A stretch of 64,000 nucleotides of DNA from Nocardia beijingensis NBRC 16342 (GTDB lineage Bacteria; Actinomycetota; Actinomycetes; Mycobacteriales; Mycobacteriaceae), in assembly GCF_001612785.1 (NCBI RefSeq), contig NZ_BDBC01000029.1, positions 1 to 64,000 on the forward strand. Direction: 5' to 3'. The translations under genes and the position numbers were made by a program. This document shows positions 26,568 through 34,327 of the stretch, in pieces. The notes under the pieces are model-generated. The model saw nothing but the letters and a program-made list of their open reading frames with translations, was not told where the DNA came from and made no database searches. Each line of letters opens with the position of its first letter. The first letter of the stretch is position 1.

Positions 26568-26607
26568 GAATATAGTTGTATTTACCAACCGTTTGGGGAG
26601 TCGTCTC

Positions 26608-27633
26608 ATGCACCAACTACGGCATGTCGCCGCGCATCTGCTCACCCCACTGCTGATGTGCCTCGGCATGGCACTGGCGTATCTGGGCGCGTTCCACCAA
26701 CCCGAGCCGAACCACATGAAGGTGGCGATCGTGGGTGACGCACCGCAGGTCAAGGTGCTGGCGCAGACGCTGAAGGACCGGGCCGGAGACGCACTGGAGG
26801 TGGTCACCCTGCCCGGCCGGGAGGAGGCGGTGCGGCAGTTGCGCGAGCGGACGCTGGCCGGCGCCTATGTGCCGGAATCGCACGAAGCGCTGGTCGCCAA
26901 GGCTGGTTCCGACACCACGGCGATGGCTGCCGAGGCCGTCTTCGACCGGATCGCCGCCCAGCAGGGCGCACCGGTCGAGGTCACCGATATCGCTCCGCCG
27001 AGCACCGGTGATCCGACCGCGCAGGGCCTGTTCTTCCTGCTGGTGGCATTGAGCATCGGCTCCTACGGCAGCGTCGCGGCGATCGGCGCGGCCGGGGCGG
27101 GACTGAGCATGGGCGTTCGCGCATTGCTCGGCCTGGTCACGTCGCTGGCGGTGAGCGTCATCGGACTCGGCGTCGCGGGGCCGGTATTCCATGTGGTCGA
27201 CCACGACTACGCCGCCGTCTGGGCGATGTCGTGGCTGTATTCGGCCGGGATTCTCGCGGTGGGCATCGGGCTGCACACCTTCTTACGGCGCTGGACCACG
27301 CTGACGATGATGGTGCTGTTCGTGATGCTCAACTTCACGACATCGGGCGGCGTGTACGGGCCGTGGCTGCAGAACGATTTCTTCGGCGCGCTGCATTCGT
27401 TCTGGAACGGAGCGGGTTTCGTCGAGGGCGCGCGCACCCTGTTGTACTTCGACGGCGGTGCGGGATTCGGCAACCGGGTGTTGAGCTTGGTGCTGTGGCT
27501 GGCGGCCGGTGCGGGACTGGTCCTGGTGGCGGGGGGCTACGAACGCAGGCTGCGCGTGGCCGCGCGCACCGAGACGGTCCGCGTCACGGAACACGCGGCC
27601 GAGGAAGAGATCGAAGAAGCGGTCGGAGTCTGA
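26608..27633 (+). CDS. YhgE/Pip-like membrane protein under MarR control
   Basis: A 341-residue membrane protein. A first helix (LLTPLLMCLGMALAYLGAF) is followed by an extracytoplasmic domain of about 110 residues (MKVAIVGDAPQVKVLAQTL and on), then five hydrophobic segments (LFFLLVALSIGSYGSVAAIG to VLSLVLWLAAGAGLVLVAGG). This outline resembles the ABC-2-type or YhgE/Pip family, in which members aid export or phage adsorption. The charged C-terminal tail is Glu rich. No ATPase gene is adjacent. Divergence from MarR suggests inducible export of a toxic compound. The ATG at 26608 follows TTGGGGAG. Confidence 0.7.
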   Translation: MHQLRHVAAHLLTPLLMCLGMALAYLGAFHQPEPNHMKVAIVGDAPQVKVLAQTLKDRAGDALEVVTLPGREEAVRQLRERTLAGAYVPESHEALVAKAGSDTTAMAAEAVFDRIAAQQGAPVEVTDIAPPSTGDPTAQGLFFLLVALSIGSYGSVAAIGAAGAGLSMGVRALLGLVTSLAVSVIGLGVAGPVFHVVDHDYAAVWAMSWLYSAGILAVGIGLHTFLRRWTTLTMMVLFVMLNFTTSGGVYGPWLQNDFFGALHSFWNGAGFVEGARTLLYFDGGAGFGNRVLSLVLWLAAGAGLVLVAGGYERRLRVAARTETVRVTEHAAEEEIEEAVGV

Positions 27634-27785
27634 CGCACCCGAGTGTGGCGCTGCCCACACGCCGTCCTTCGCACGCCCTTGTGCTGCCAATACCCGCCTG
27701 CTCCAGTGCCTTTCGATTTTGTGGCGGAAATCCCGGCGCATACCGTTGGGTGGTCGATGGTGTGGGACGGCGATGGAGGCCGCCG

Positions 27786-29909
27786 ATGTTGGTCATCAAT
27801 GAACGAACGACGGCGCCGCGATCCGAACAGCGCGTGCTCGACTGGATGCGGACCTGGACCGGCCAGTACGTCATTGTGGGACTCGCGATCTCGGGGTGTT
27901 ACCTACCCGACCGCGAGCGCAAGGACGAAACGCAGGAAGCCGATCTGGTGGTGATCACCCCCAGGGCGGCGGTCGTCGTCGAGGTCAAGGGCACCGTCCC
28001 CGAGGCGACGAGCGGCGTCCTGTCGGTGCAGGCCAACGGCCGCTGGCGGCTGTCCGGCTACGCGGGCGACCCGATCCACGTGCGCGACCACGACAGCAGC
28101 CCGTTCGATCAGGTGACGAACAACGTCTTCAATCTGAAGGCGCTGGTGCGCAAGCACAATGCCGAAGCCTTCGTCGACGGCCTGATCGTGGTGGTGCCGC
28201 CGAGGGATTCGAACCTCACGCTGAACATCGAGTCACGCAGGCGCGGGTGCGCGGTGGTGCTCGGAGCCGGGCAGGCCGATTTGCGAGCGTGGTTCCACCG
28301 CACCGCGAGCCGCAAGCTCATCTGGACCGCCGAGCGCACCCATGCCCTGCTGACCGAGTTGAACCTGGGCGATCAGGTCACCGTCGACGACTTGGTGGCG
28401 GACGGTTTTCCGCCGGAGCGGAAGTTGCGGGCCGGAACGCTGGCGGCGTTGGACAGCGTCACGCGAAAGGCTCCCGAGCTCGAGGGCCGGGCGTCCGACG
28501 AGGGTTCCGACGCGGATGACGTGGCGGCTGGTTCGACGCCTGGAGATGCCGTGCCGGAGCAGCCGGATGCCGGGCCGGAGACAGCGGATGCCGTACCGGA
28601 GGCACCGGATGCTGTGCCGGAGGTGCCGGATGCCGTGCCGGAGGTGCCGGATGCCGTCCGGGATCGGGATGTGCCGGAGGTGGTGCCGGATGCCGTTGCG
28701 GAGTCGCAGGCTGCCGTTCTGCGGTCGCCGGCTGCCGTTGCGGAGGCCGCGAGCGCTGCCGTATCCGGTTCGACGGAAGCGTCCGGGAACGGGGACGAGC
28801 GAGAAGTAGATCGGCAGGTCCCAGAGCCGGATGAGTCACCTGCGTCGCCTGCGCCGAAGGAGACCGACGCCACGGAAACGGGCGAGCGGCACGAGGACTC
28901 GGAGCCTGCGCCGTCGACGCGGTCCGGTTCCTCGAGCGCATCGCAAGCCGACCGGTCATCTCGGCCGGACACCGCCCTTCCGGACGGCAGCCACGACCCA
29001 GCGTCCGAGCCGCAGCCCGCGCACGCTACGCCTGCGCGAGCATGGGCCGCTGAAGTAGATCCGTTCGCACCGGAATTCCTCGCGCCGGAGCCCGTACCGG
29101 CACCTGCCTCGTTGGACACGGCAGCCCATTCCGATCGGTACGCCCGGGAAGAACACCGGTCGGCCTCGTATCGCCCAGAGGCGTTGCCCGATGCCGATGT
29201 GTCGGAGCATGACCGGCATGAGTCGCCTCGCTTCGAAGGCAGGCTCGCGGCGAGACCCGCAAGGGAAGGTGACGCCGAGCCGTATGCAGACGAAGCGCAA
29301 CCATTCGCGACCGGAGCCGCGGCGTCGATACGGCGTGTCCCGGCCGAGCCCACCCCGGCTGAGCCGACCGACGACGAACTCGGTCCTGCCGATGAGCATT
29401 TCGACCCGGCTGCGCGCTCGGGTACCGCGCCGTCGTCGTTCACCGACAGTTGGTCGTCGTGGATCGATACCGCCCCCGACCGTCCGCTGCGCCCACGTCC
29501 GGTGCAAGCCGCCGTGCCGAGCCGACCCACGTCGTGGTCCACACCCACCCGTGAACCCGAGCCACTGCGCCGTCCCACGCCGACCGCTGTGCTCGAGCGT
29601 CGCCCCCGGGTCGCGGTTCGCGAGCAGCTGAGCGCACTGTCCGCGCGCATCCCTGGTCGCGGTTCCGAGAAATCGAAGCCACGCGGCCACCGCTCGCAGC
29701 AGATCGCCGCGGTGGCGCTGATCGTGCTCGTCATCGGCACGCTGTGGATACTGGCCGCCTCCTGCTCGACACCCACGGGCGGCGCCGTGCAACCCACCCC
29801 GGCACCCGTGCTGACCACCGAGGCAGTCCCGCCACCGCCGACCGTCACGGAAACTCCGGGCCGCATGAACCTGCTGCCGTTGTGCACTCCACGCACCCCC
29901 GAATGCTGA
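27786..29909 (+). CDS. NERD-domain protein with long acidic repeat region and C-terminal transmembrane helix
   Basis: A 707-residue protein. Residues 10-130 form a NERD (nuclease-related) domain: EQRVLDWM, DETQEADLVVITPRAAVVVEVKG with the PD-(D/E)XK-like D...ExK core, and DQVTNNVFNLKALV. A long disordered region rich in Pro, Glu, Asp, Ala and Ser follows, including 7-residue repeats (DAVPEVP). One membrane helix lies near residue 640 (IAAVALIVLVIGTLWILA), with a short outer tail rich in Pro and Thr. The nuclease-like domain would thus be cytoplasmic and tethered. The ATG at 27786 has GGAGG upstream. Function unknown; NERD domains are common in defence and nucleic-acid processing proteins. Confidence 0.8.
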   Translation: MLVINERTTAPRSEQRVLDWMRTWTGQYVIVGLAISGCYLPDRERKDETQEADLVVITPRAAVVVEVKGTVPEATSGVLSVQANGRWRLSGYAGDPIHVRDHDSSPFDQVTNNVFNLKALVRKHNAEAFVDGLIVVVPPRDSNLTLNIESRRRGCAVVLGAGQADLRAWFHRTASRKLIWTAERTHALLTELNLGDQVTVDDLVADGFPPERKLRAGTLAALDSVTRKAPELEGRASDEGSDADDVAAGSTPGDAVPEQPDAGPETADAVPEAPDAVPEVPDAVPEVPDAVRDRDVPEVVPDAVAESQAAVLRSPAAVAEAASAAVSGSTEASGNGDEREVDRQVPEPDESPASPAPKETDATETGERHEDSEPAPSTRSGSSSASQADRSSRPDTALPDGSHDPASEPQPAHATPARAWAAEVDPFAPEFLAPEPVPAPASLDTAAHSDRYAREEHRSASYRPEALPDADVSEHDRHESPRFEGRLAARPAREGDAEPYADEAQPFATGAAASIRRVPAEPTPAEPTDDELGPADEHFDPAARSGTAPSSFTDSWSSWIDTAPDRPLRPRPVQAAVPSRPTSWSTPTREPEPLRRPTPTAVLERRPRVAVREQLSALSARIPGRGSEKSKPRGHRSQQIAAVALIVLVIGTLWILAASCSTPTGGAVQPTPAPVLTTEAVPPPPTVTETPGRMNLLPLCTPRTPEC
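28545..28665 (+). repeat. 21-bp in-frame tandem repeats
   Basis: Imperfect tandem units of about 21 bases, coding DAVPEVP-like heptads (for example GATGCCGTGCCGGAGGTGCC), lie within the NERD-protein gene. Copy number is likely to vary between strains. Confidence 0.75.
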
Positions 29910-30294
29910 CGCCGCCGGGCATCGCTCAGGAGTCTCGCGCACTGCGGCTTTGCCACCATCGGGGTCTCACCCTCCGTGCCGGAGGGGGCGGGAAGCGCGT
30001 CGCGAGCGCGCCGCTGACGTGTGAGTATCCCGCGAGATAAAGCGCCGAGGTGAAATGGGCAGCTTCATCGAGGAGCCTGCCGTTGGCGGTGACGCGGGTC
30101 GACAAGTAGGCCAGCCGTCGACCGCAAAGCCCCCCACCCCCCACCTCTGGCAGTTCACGGCAAGACCCTGAAAGGACGCGCGGGCGTAGAGTGCTCCCAG
30201 CGCTCCTCCATATGACTCCCCGCCTGACTTGTGTTCTGGCTGAACCCATTTGACGGAGGAGTGATGTTGACAGCACTGATCTCTGGAAGGACGC
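29910..30294. other. Intergenic region before prenyltransferase, no full gene
   Basis: 385 bases with no supported full-length gene. It includes a run of C residues near 30130-30145 and a good Shine-Dalgarno (ACGGAGGAG) at 30254-30262 that serves a possible leader frame rather than the prenyltransferase itself. Confidence 0.5.
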
Positions 30295-30344
30295 GTGTTC
30301 ACCACCACCGAATCCGAGCTGGACGATCTCTACGCGGCCATTGA
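30264..30344 (+). CDS. Possible 26-codon leader ORF overlapping the prenyltransferase start
   Basis: ATG at 30264 has the strongest ribosome site in the area (ACGGAGGAG) and reads 26 codons (MLTALISGRTRVHHHRIRAG...) in a different frame, ending inside the prenyltransferase gene. It could couple or attenuate translation of that gene. There is no protein-level support, so this is a weak call. Confidence 0.25.
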   Translation: MLTALISGRTRVHHHRIRAGRSLRGH

Positions 30345-31200
30345 GAAATCCGCGCGGCTATGGGACGTGCCGTGCACCCGAGAAGCCGTCTGGCCCACTC
30401 TGTCCGCATACGGCGCGATGCTCACGCGCTCCGTGATCTCTCTCCGCGTTGTCACCGACGCCCGCCGCGCGGGAGACCTCGACTACCGCTTCTTGACGCT
30501 GCCCAGCGACGTCGACCCTTACGGCATCGCCCTCGCGAACAAACTCCTTCCCGAGACGGATCATTCGATCGGCACCCTGCTCGATCAGGTCCGCGAGCGG
30601 TGCCCCATCCACAGTTACGGGATAGACATCGGTGTAGTCGGCGGCTTCAAGAAAATCTGGCCGTTCTTTCCCGCCGATGGCATGCAGAAGGTATCGGAAC
30701 TCGCCGAACTACCGTCCATGCCGCCCAGTCTCGCCGACCACGCCCGCATGTTCGCGCGTCACGGCTTGGAGGACAAAGTCGGCTTGCTCGGCATCGACTA
30801 CCACGACAAGACGATGAACGTGTACTTCCCCGGACTGCCCGCCGACTGCTTCGAGCCCCGCGCCATCATGGCGCTGCACCGGGACGCGGGACTCCCGGAC
30901 CCGAGCGATCAATTCCTCTCGCTCACCGAGAAAGCATTCGATATATACGCCACTATCAGCTGGGAATCGCCCCGCATCGAGCGCCTCTGCTTCCCCGTGA
31001 TAACACCGGACCCGAGAACGCTTCCGGTTCCGATCGAGCCACGCTTCGAGCACCTCGTCGACGAGGTGCCGATCAACACACCCGACCGCCGCTTCACCTA
31101 TGCCGCCACCTCGTCACCCGACGGCGAGTCGTACAAATTCAGTTGGTTCTACCAGTGGCAACCCAGAATTCTGGACAGGATGAAGACTTCCGATTCATAG
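30295..31200 (+). CDS. ABBA-type aromatic prenyltransferase (NphB/CloQ family)
   Basis: A 301-residue soluble enzyme that transfers a prenyl group from a prenyl diphosphate to an aromatic acceptor. It follows NphB along its length: ESELDDLYAAIEKSARL at the N-terminus, VDPYGIALANKLL, SYGIDIGVVGGFKKIWPFFP (compare FAIDGEVTGGFKKTYAFFP in NphB), KVSELAELPSMPPSLADHA, DYHDKTMNVYF and WESPRIERLCFPVIT. The diphosphate-binding Lys/Tyr/Arg positions appear kept. It stands alone, with no polyketide, phenazine or indole pathway adjacent. GTG start at 30295 with GGAAGGA five bases upstream. Confidence 0.9.
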   Translation: MFTTTESELDDLYAAIEKSARLWDVPCTREAVWPTLSAYGAMLTRSVISLRVVTDARRAGDLDYRFLTLPSDVDPYGIALANKLLPETDHSIGTLLDQVRERCPIHSYGIDIGVVGGFKKIWPFFPADGMQKVSELAELPSMPPSLADHARMFARHGLEDKVGLLGIDYHDKTMNVYFPGLPADCFEPRAIMALHRDAGLPDPSDQFLSLTEKAFDIYATISWESPRIERLCFPVITPDPRTLPVPIEPRFEHLVDEVPINTPDRRFTYAATSSPDGESYKFSWFYQWQPRILDRMKTSDS

Positions 31201-32234
31201 AGCTGTGGGCTGGGCGTGTCAGCTGAAGAGTCCCACTCTGCTGACACAGCCCTTCGATAGCAGTGCCGACCGGAGGAGTTGGACGGCGGCCTCGAACGGG
31301 GCGCCCTGCTGATGAAGATGTCGGCGCTGGTTTGCTGGTCCGGGAATCGGTAGACCGGCGTTCGCCTGGGGGCCGGTGACAGGGCTGCCGTGCGGTGGTC
31401 TATCCGTCGTGCTCGGACGACTTGTCCGCCGAGCGCCACCATGCTCGTTTCGCAAGCGATTCGGCTTCGTTTGCTGAGTCCCGGCATTGGTTTTCGCCGA
31501 TGAGGTGCCTGACGCGCAGACCGTGACAGCGACGCGACAGCACAAGAGGCGGTGACGACGAGTTCGTGCATGGATCACCTTCGAATGAGTCGTGCGGTGG
31601 GATGACGAATCGAATCAGCAGTCGATCGGCGACGTATCAGGTCAGCCTGTGACCGGTTCCGGGGCGGCGGCTGAGAATTCGCGTCGGCGAGAAAGTTCGG
31701 GGAAATCAGGCGCCGCGCCGCACTCCGACGCTGGGCGCGTGGCCGTCGCCGATGCCCTACTGCTGGCCGACGGGTACATGAATCGGCCAGTCCCACCAGC
31801 CGCGTGCCAGACGGTGAGTGAGCGAAGGGTTTCGGTGAACAGGCGCGGATCGCGCTGACGGCCGGTGCTTCCACGGCCGTCCGCGGTGAGAGTTCTACCG
31901 GGCCGCCCGGTGACATGCGCGCTAGAGCCGTTCGAGGGGACTGCCGGGAGCCGCCGTCGGGTCCGCTCGCGCCGGCGAGCGCAATGCCGATATGGGCGGT
32001 GTCCGCCGCGTCAGCACCTGCGTGGTGACACCGGAGGGTCACGTCAAGGCCGTCTGCGACGTGGGAGAGCGCGACTCATCCCACAACAATCATCACTTGT
32101 GCGGCGAGGATTCGCGGAGCGGCGCCGTGGGCCTACACGAGGCGACGATCTACCAGGTGCCCCTCGCCCGTTCGCGCGTGAAGCCGGTGGGCTGAACCGT
32201 TCTACCTGGAAGCGGCCCGGTGTCGGTTCGTGAT
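31201..32234. other. Gene-poor kilobase, no supported gene
   Basis: 1034 bases. Several frames are open on both strands (31149-31571 minus, 31219-31578 minus, 31575-32042 minus, 31865-32233 plus), but none has actinobacterial codon bias, recognisable motifs or a family resemblance. The sequence reads like decayed coding DNA or insertion scar. No tRNA or transposase is evident. Confidence 0.5.
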
Positions 32235-32777
32235 CTATCCCTTCGTCTCATCGGTGGCGGGCGAGTTCGCGCGCTGGTAGCCGGGGTGCACGCCCACGTC
32301 CAAACCTTGCTGCTCGGCAATACGCCCCAGCAGGGACGCCAACTGATCGCGTTCGGCGGGTGAGAGCGCGGCGGTGAGATCGGCTTCGTGGGTTTGCAGC
32401 AACGGCCAGAGTTCCCCCATCAGCTGGTAGGCCGCTGGGGTCGGATGCAGTTCGTGGTTGCGGCGGTCCGTGGTGCTGCGGCGGCGTTCGACGAGGCCTT
32501 TGCGGTCGAGGTTGTCGAGGAGGGCGACGACACGGCTGGGCACAACGCCGAGTTCTTCGGCCAAGGCGCGCTGGCTGCGGCCGGGTGACATGGCGATCAT
32601 GCGCAGCACCCCGATATCGGGGGGAGTCAGACCCAGCGGGGCGATGCGGTCGGTGAATCGCTGGGTGGCGTGCGCGCCGAGCTGGGCGAGCAGGAACGAG
32701 ACCTGCCGGGTGAGGGCCTGTCGCGGAATCGGGTTGTCACCCGCTTGCTCTCCTGCTGTCACGGAGTTATCGTACAC
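32235..32777 (-). CDS. MarR-family transcriptional regulator
   Basis: A 180-residue regulator with the complete MarR winged helix: LTPPDIGVLRMIAMSPGRSQRALAEELGVVPSRVVALLDNLDRKGLVERRRSTTDRRNHELHPT in outline, including the DxRxx wing (TTDRRNH). The ends form the dimer helices. It is divergent from a small membrane protein gene, with two overlapping dyads in the 54-base gap. GTG start at 32777. Confidence 0.88.
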   Translation of the reverse strand: MYDNSVTAGEQAGDNPIPRQALTRQVSFLLAQLGAHATQRFTDRIAPLGLTPPDIGVLRMIAMSPGRSQRALAEELGVVPSRVVALLDNLDRKGLVERRRSTTDRRNHELHPTPAAYQLMGELWPLLQTHEADLTAALSPAERDQLASLLGRIAEQQGLDVGVHPGYQRANSPATDETKG

Positions 32778-32788
32778 ATGCTCAATCG

Positions 32789-32809
32789 TTCACTATGGTG
32801 AATGATTCA
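32789..32809. promoter_or_regulatory. Overlapping dyads, probable MarR operator
   Basis: TTCAC-TATG-GTGAA (32789-32802) is a perfect inverted repeat and shares GTGAA with a second dyad, TGAAT-G-ATTCA (32799-32809). Both lie in the divergent gap between marR and the membrane-protein gene. Confidence 0.7.
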
Positions 32810-32831
32810 CTAGTAAGAACGGAATTCTAGG

Positions 32832-33518
32832 ATGGCCACTCCCGTAATCACTTCCACCCCACAGCGGCCGGACGTACCAAAGCTGGGCCCGCCGCCGGGA
32901 GTCTTCGCCGCAGCCTCGGCGGCGCTGTTCGTAGCCGGATTGGCCGCGAGCACCGTCGCGGCCGGTGGCGACGTATTTCCCTCCCCGTTCGCCGCGCCGG
33001 AAGACGCACTGTTCTACTTCACCGACCACCGCGACGCGGTCCGGCTGGGGGCGACGTTGCAGTTCGCGGCCGCGATTCCCGGTGCCCTGTTCGTCGCCGC
33101 TATCACCGCGCGGCTGCGGACGCGGGGCGCGCTCGCCCTCACCGGAGGCGCGCTCGCCACCGGATTCCTGATGCTGTCGGCGGTGGTGACCTGGGTGCTG
33201 ACCGTGCCGGAGGTCATCGACGCGCCGCACCTGGTGCGCGCTCTGCACACGCTGGCATTCCTCGCGGGCGGCCCGGCGAACGTCGTGTCGACCGGTTTGC
33301 TCATCGCGGGAATCGGGTTGCCCGCTCTGAATCTCCGGCCTTGGCTGGCCAGGGTCGGGCTCGTCATCGCCGTCGCCGGACTGGCTACCACCGCGACGCT
33401 GATGCGTACCCAGGCCGCCGTTCTGCTGCCGCTGGCCCGCTTCACCGGCATGGCGTGGTTGATCGCCGCCGGCTTTCTCGTCTCGAAATCCGCTGCCGCA
33501 GAACGGAATGACCGATGA
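32832..33518 (+). CDS. DUF4386-like membrane protein
   Basis: A 228-residue hydrophobic protein with about six helices (GVFAAASAALFVAGLAAS, LGATLQFAAAIPGALFVAA, LTGGALATGFLMLSAVVTWVL, TLAFLAGGPANVVSTGLLIAGIGLP, VGLVIAVAGLATTATL, FTGMAWLIAAGFLVS). This pattern fits DUF4386-type proteins, whose function is unknown. It is divergent from and probably repressed by the MarR gene, and its stop overlaps the start of the next gene by 4 bases (ATGA). Confidence 0.7.
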   Translation: MATPVITSTPQRPDVPKLGPPPGVFAAASAALFVAGLAASTVAAGGDVFPSPFAAPEDALFYFTDHRDAVRLGATLQFAAAIPGALFVAAITARLRTRGALALTGGALATGFLMLSAVVTWVLTVPEVIDAPHLVRALHTLAFLAGGPANVVSTGLLIAGIGLPALNLRPWLARVGLVIAVAGLATTATLMRTQAAVLLPLARFTGMAWLIAAGFLVSKSAAAERNDR

Positions 33519-34327
33519 ATTCGCACACCGAGAAGCTCGTCCGATTCCAGCGTCCCGAACGTTCGCTGCCCTACCTCCCCGGTCTCGGCCCCGACCGCGT
33601 CGCACCGCTGTTCGGCCTGACTGTCGACGAATACGAGAAGCTGTGCGCCGATCTCGATGAACAGGCGCGCTGGGCGGCGGCAGCCCTGCTCGACGACGCC
33701 GCGGTGGCCGCCGCGGTGGACCGGTTGCCGTTTCGAGCCGACCAGCACGTGGTCGCCCTGGGCGAAAGCTCGACCGCCGACCGGCTGTCGTGGTTCGAGA
33801 TCCTGCGCCACCTGCTCGACCTGCGCCGACCCCACGACGCCATCCGGCTCACCAATCTCGCCGTCTCGGGCGCGACCACGACTCAGACGCTGACACTCGC
33901 TGCCGCTCTCGGTTTCCACAACCCCGACTGGGTGGTCTGCCAGCTCGGCGCAAACGACGCCCAGCGCATCGGCGGCGCCGGCGGTCCCCGCCTGGTCGGC
34001 CTATCCGAAACCGAGCGCAACCTGCGTATCCTCCGATCCCGCGCACCCCGAGCGGCGCAGTGGCTCTGGCTCACGCCGACCACCGTCGACGAAGCCCGCA
34101 TCGCCACGTTCGAACCGTTCCGACGAATCGGCATCGCCTGGACCCGAGCCGACATCGCCGACACCGCGACCGTGCTGCACGACCTGGCCGACCTGACCAT
34201 CGACGTGGAGAACGACACGCTCCCTGACGGCGAGGACCCGTTGCTGCTCGACGACGGTGTCCACGCCACGCTGGCCGGTCAGCAGGCGGTGGCCGCGTCG
34301 TTCGTCGCCGCGTTGGCGGAATCGTGA
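33515..34327 (+). CDS. SGNH/GDSL-type hydrolase
   Basis: A 270-residue cytoplasmic hydrolase. Block I is VVALGESSTADRLSW (GxSxTxx, a variant of GDSL with the nucleophile Ser), block III is CQLGANDAQR (GxND), and block V is LLDDGVHATLAGQ (DxxH). These four catalytic positions define SGNH esterases. No signal peptide. It is coupled to the membrane protein gene before it and overlaps the following gene (GTGA), so the three form one MarR-controlled unit. The substrate is unknown. Confidence 0.85.
   Translation: MNSHTEKLVRFQRPERSLPYLPGLGPDRVAPLFGLTVDEYEKLCADLDEQARWAAAALLDDAAVAAAVDRLPFRADQHVVALGESSTADRLSWFEILRHLLDLRRPHDAIRLTNLAVSGATTTQTLTLAAALGFHNPDWVVCQLGANDAQRIGGAGGPRLVGLSETERNLRILRSRAPRAAQWLWLTPTTVDEARIATFEPFRRIGIAWTRADIADTATVLHDLADLTIDVENDTLPDGEDPLLLDDGVHATLAGQQAVAASFVAALAES

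Noticed and set aside
28373..29959. 528-residue Ser/Gly-rich minus-strand frame
   Set aside because: Antisense shadow of the repetitive NERD-protein gene, caused by its biased codons.
31149..31578. Two overlapping minus-strand frames, one with a signal-like start
   Set aside because: Codon third positions are not GC rich and there is no family resemblance; not enough to call a gene.
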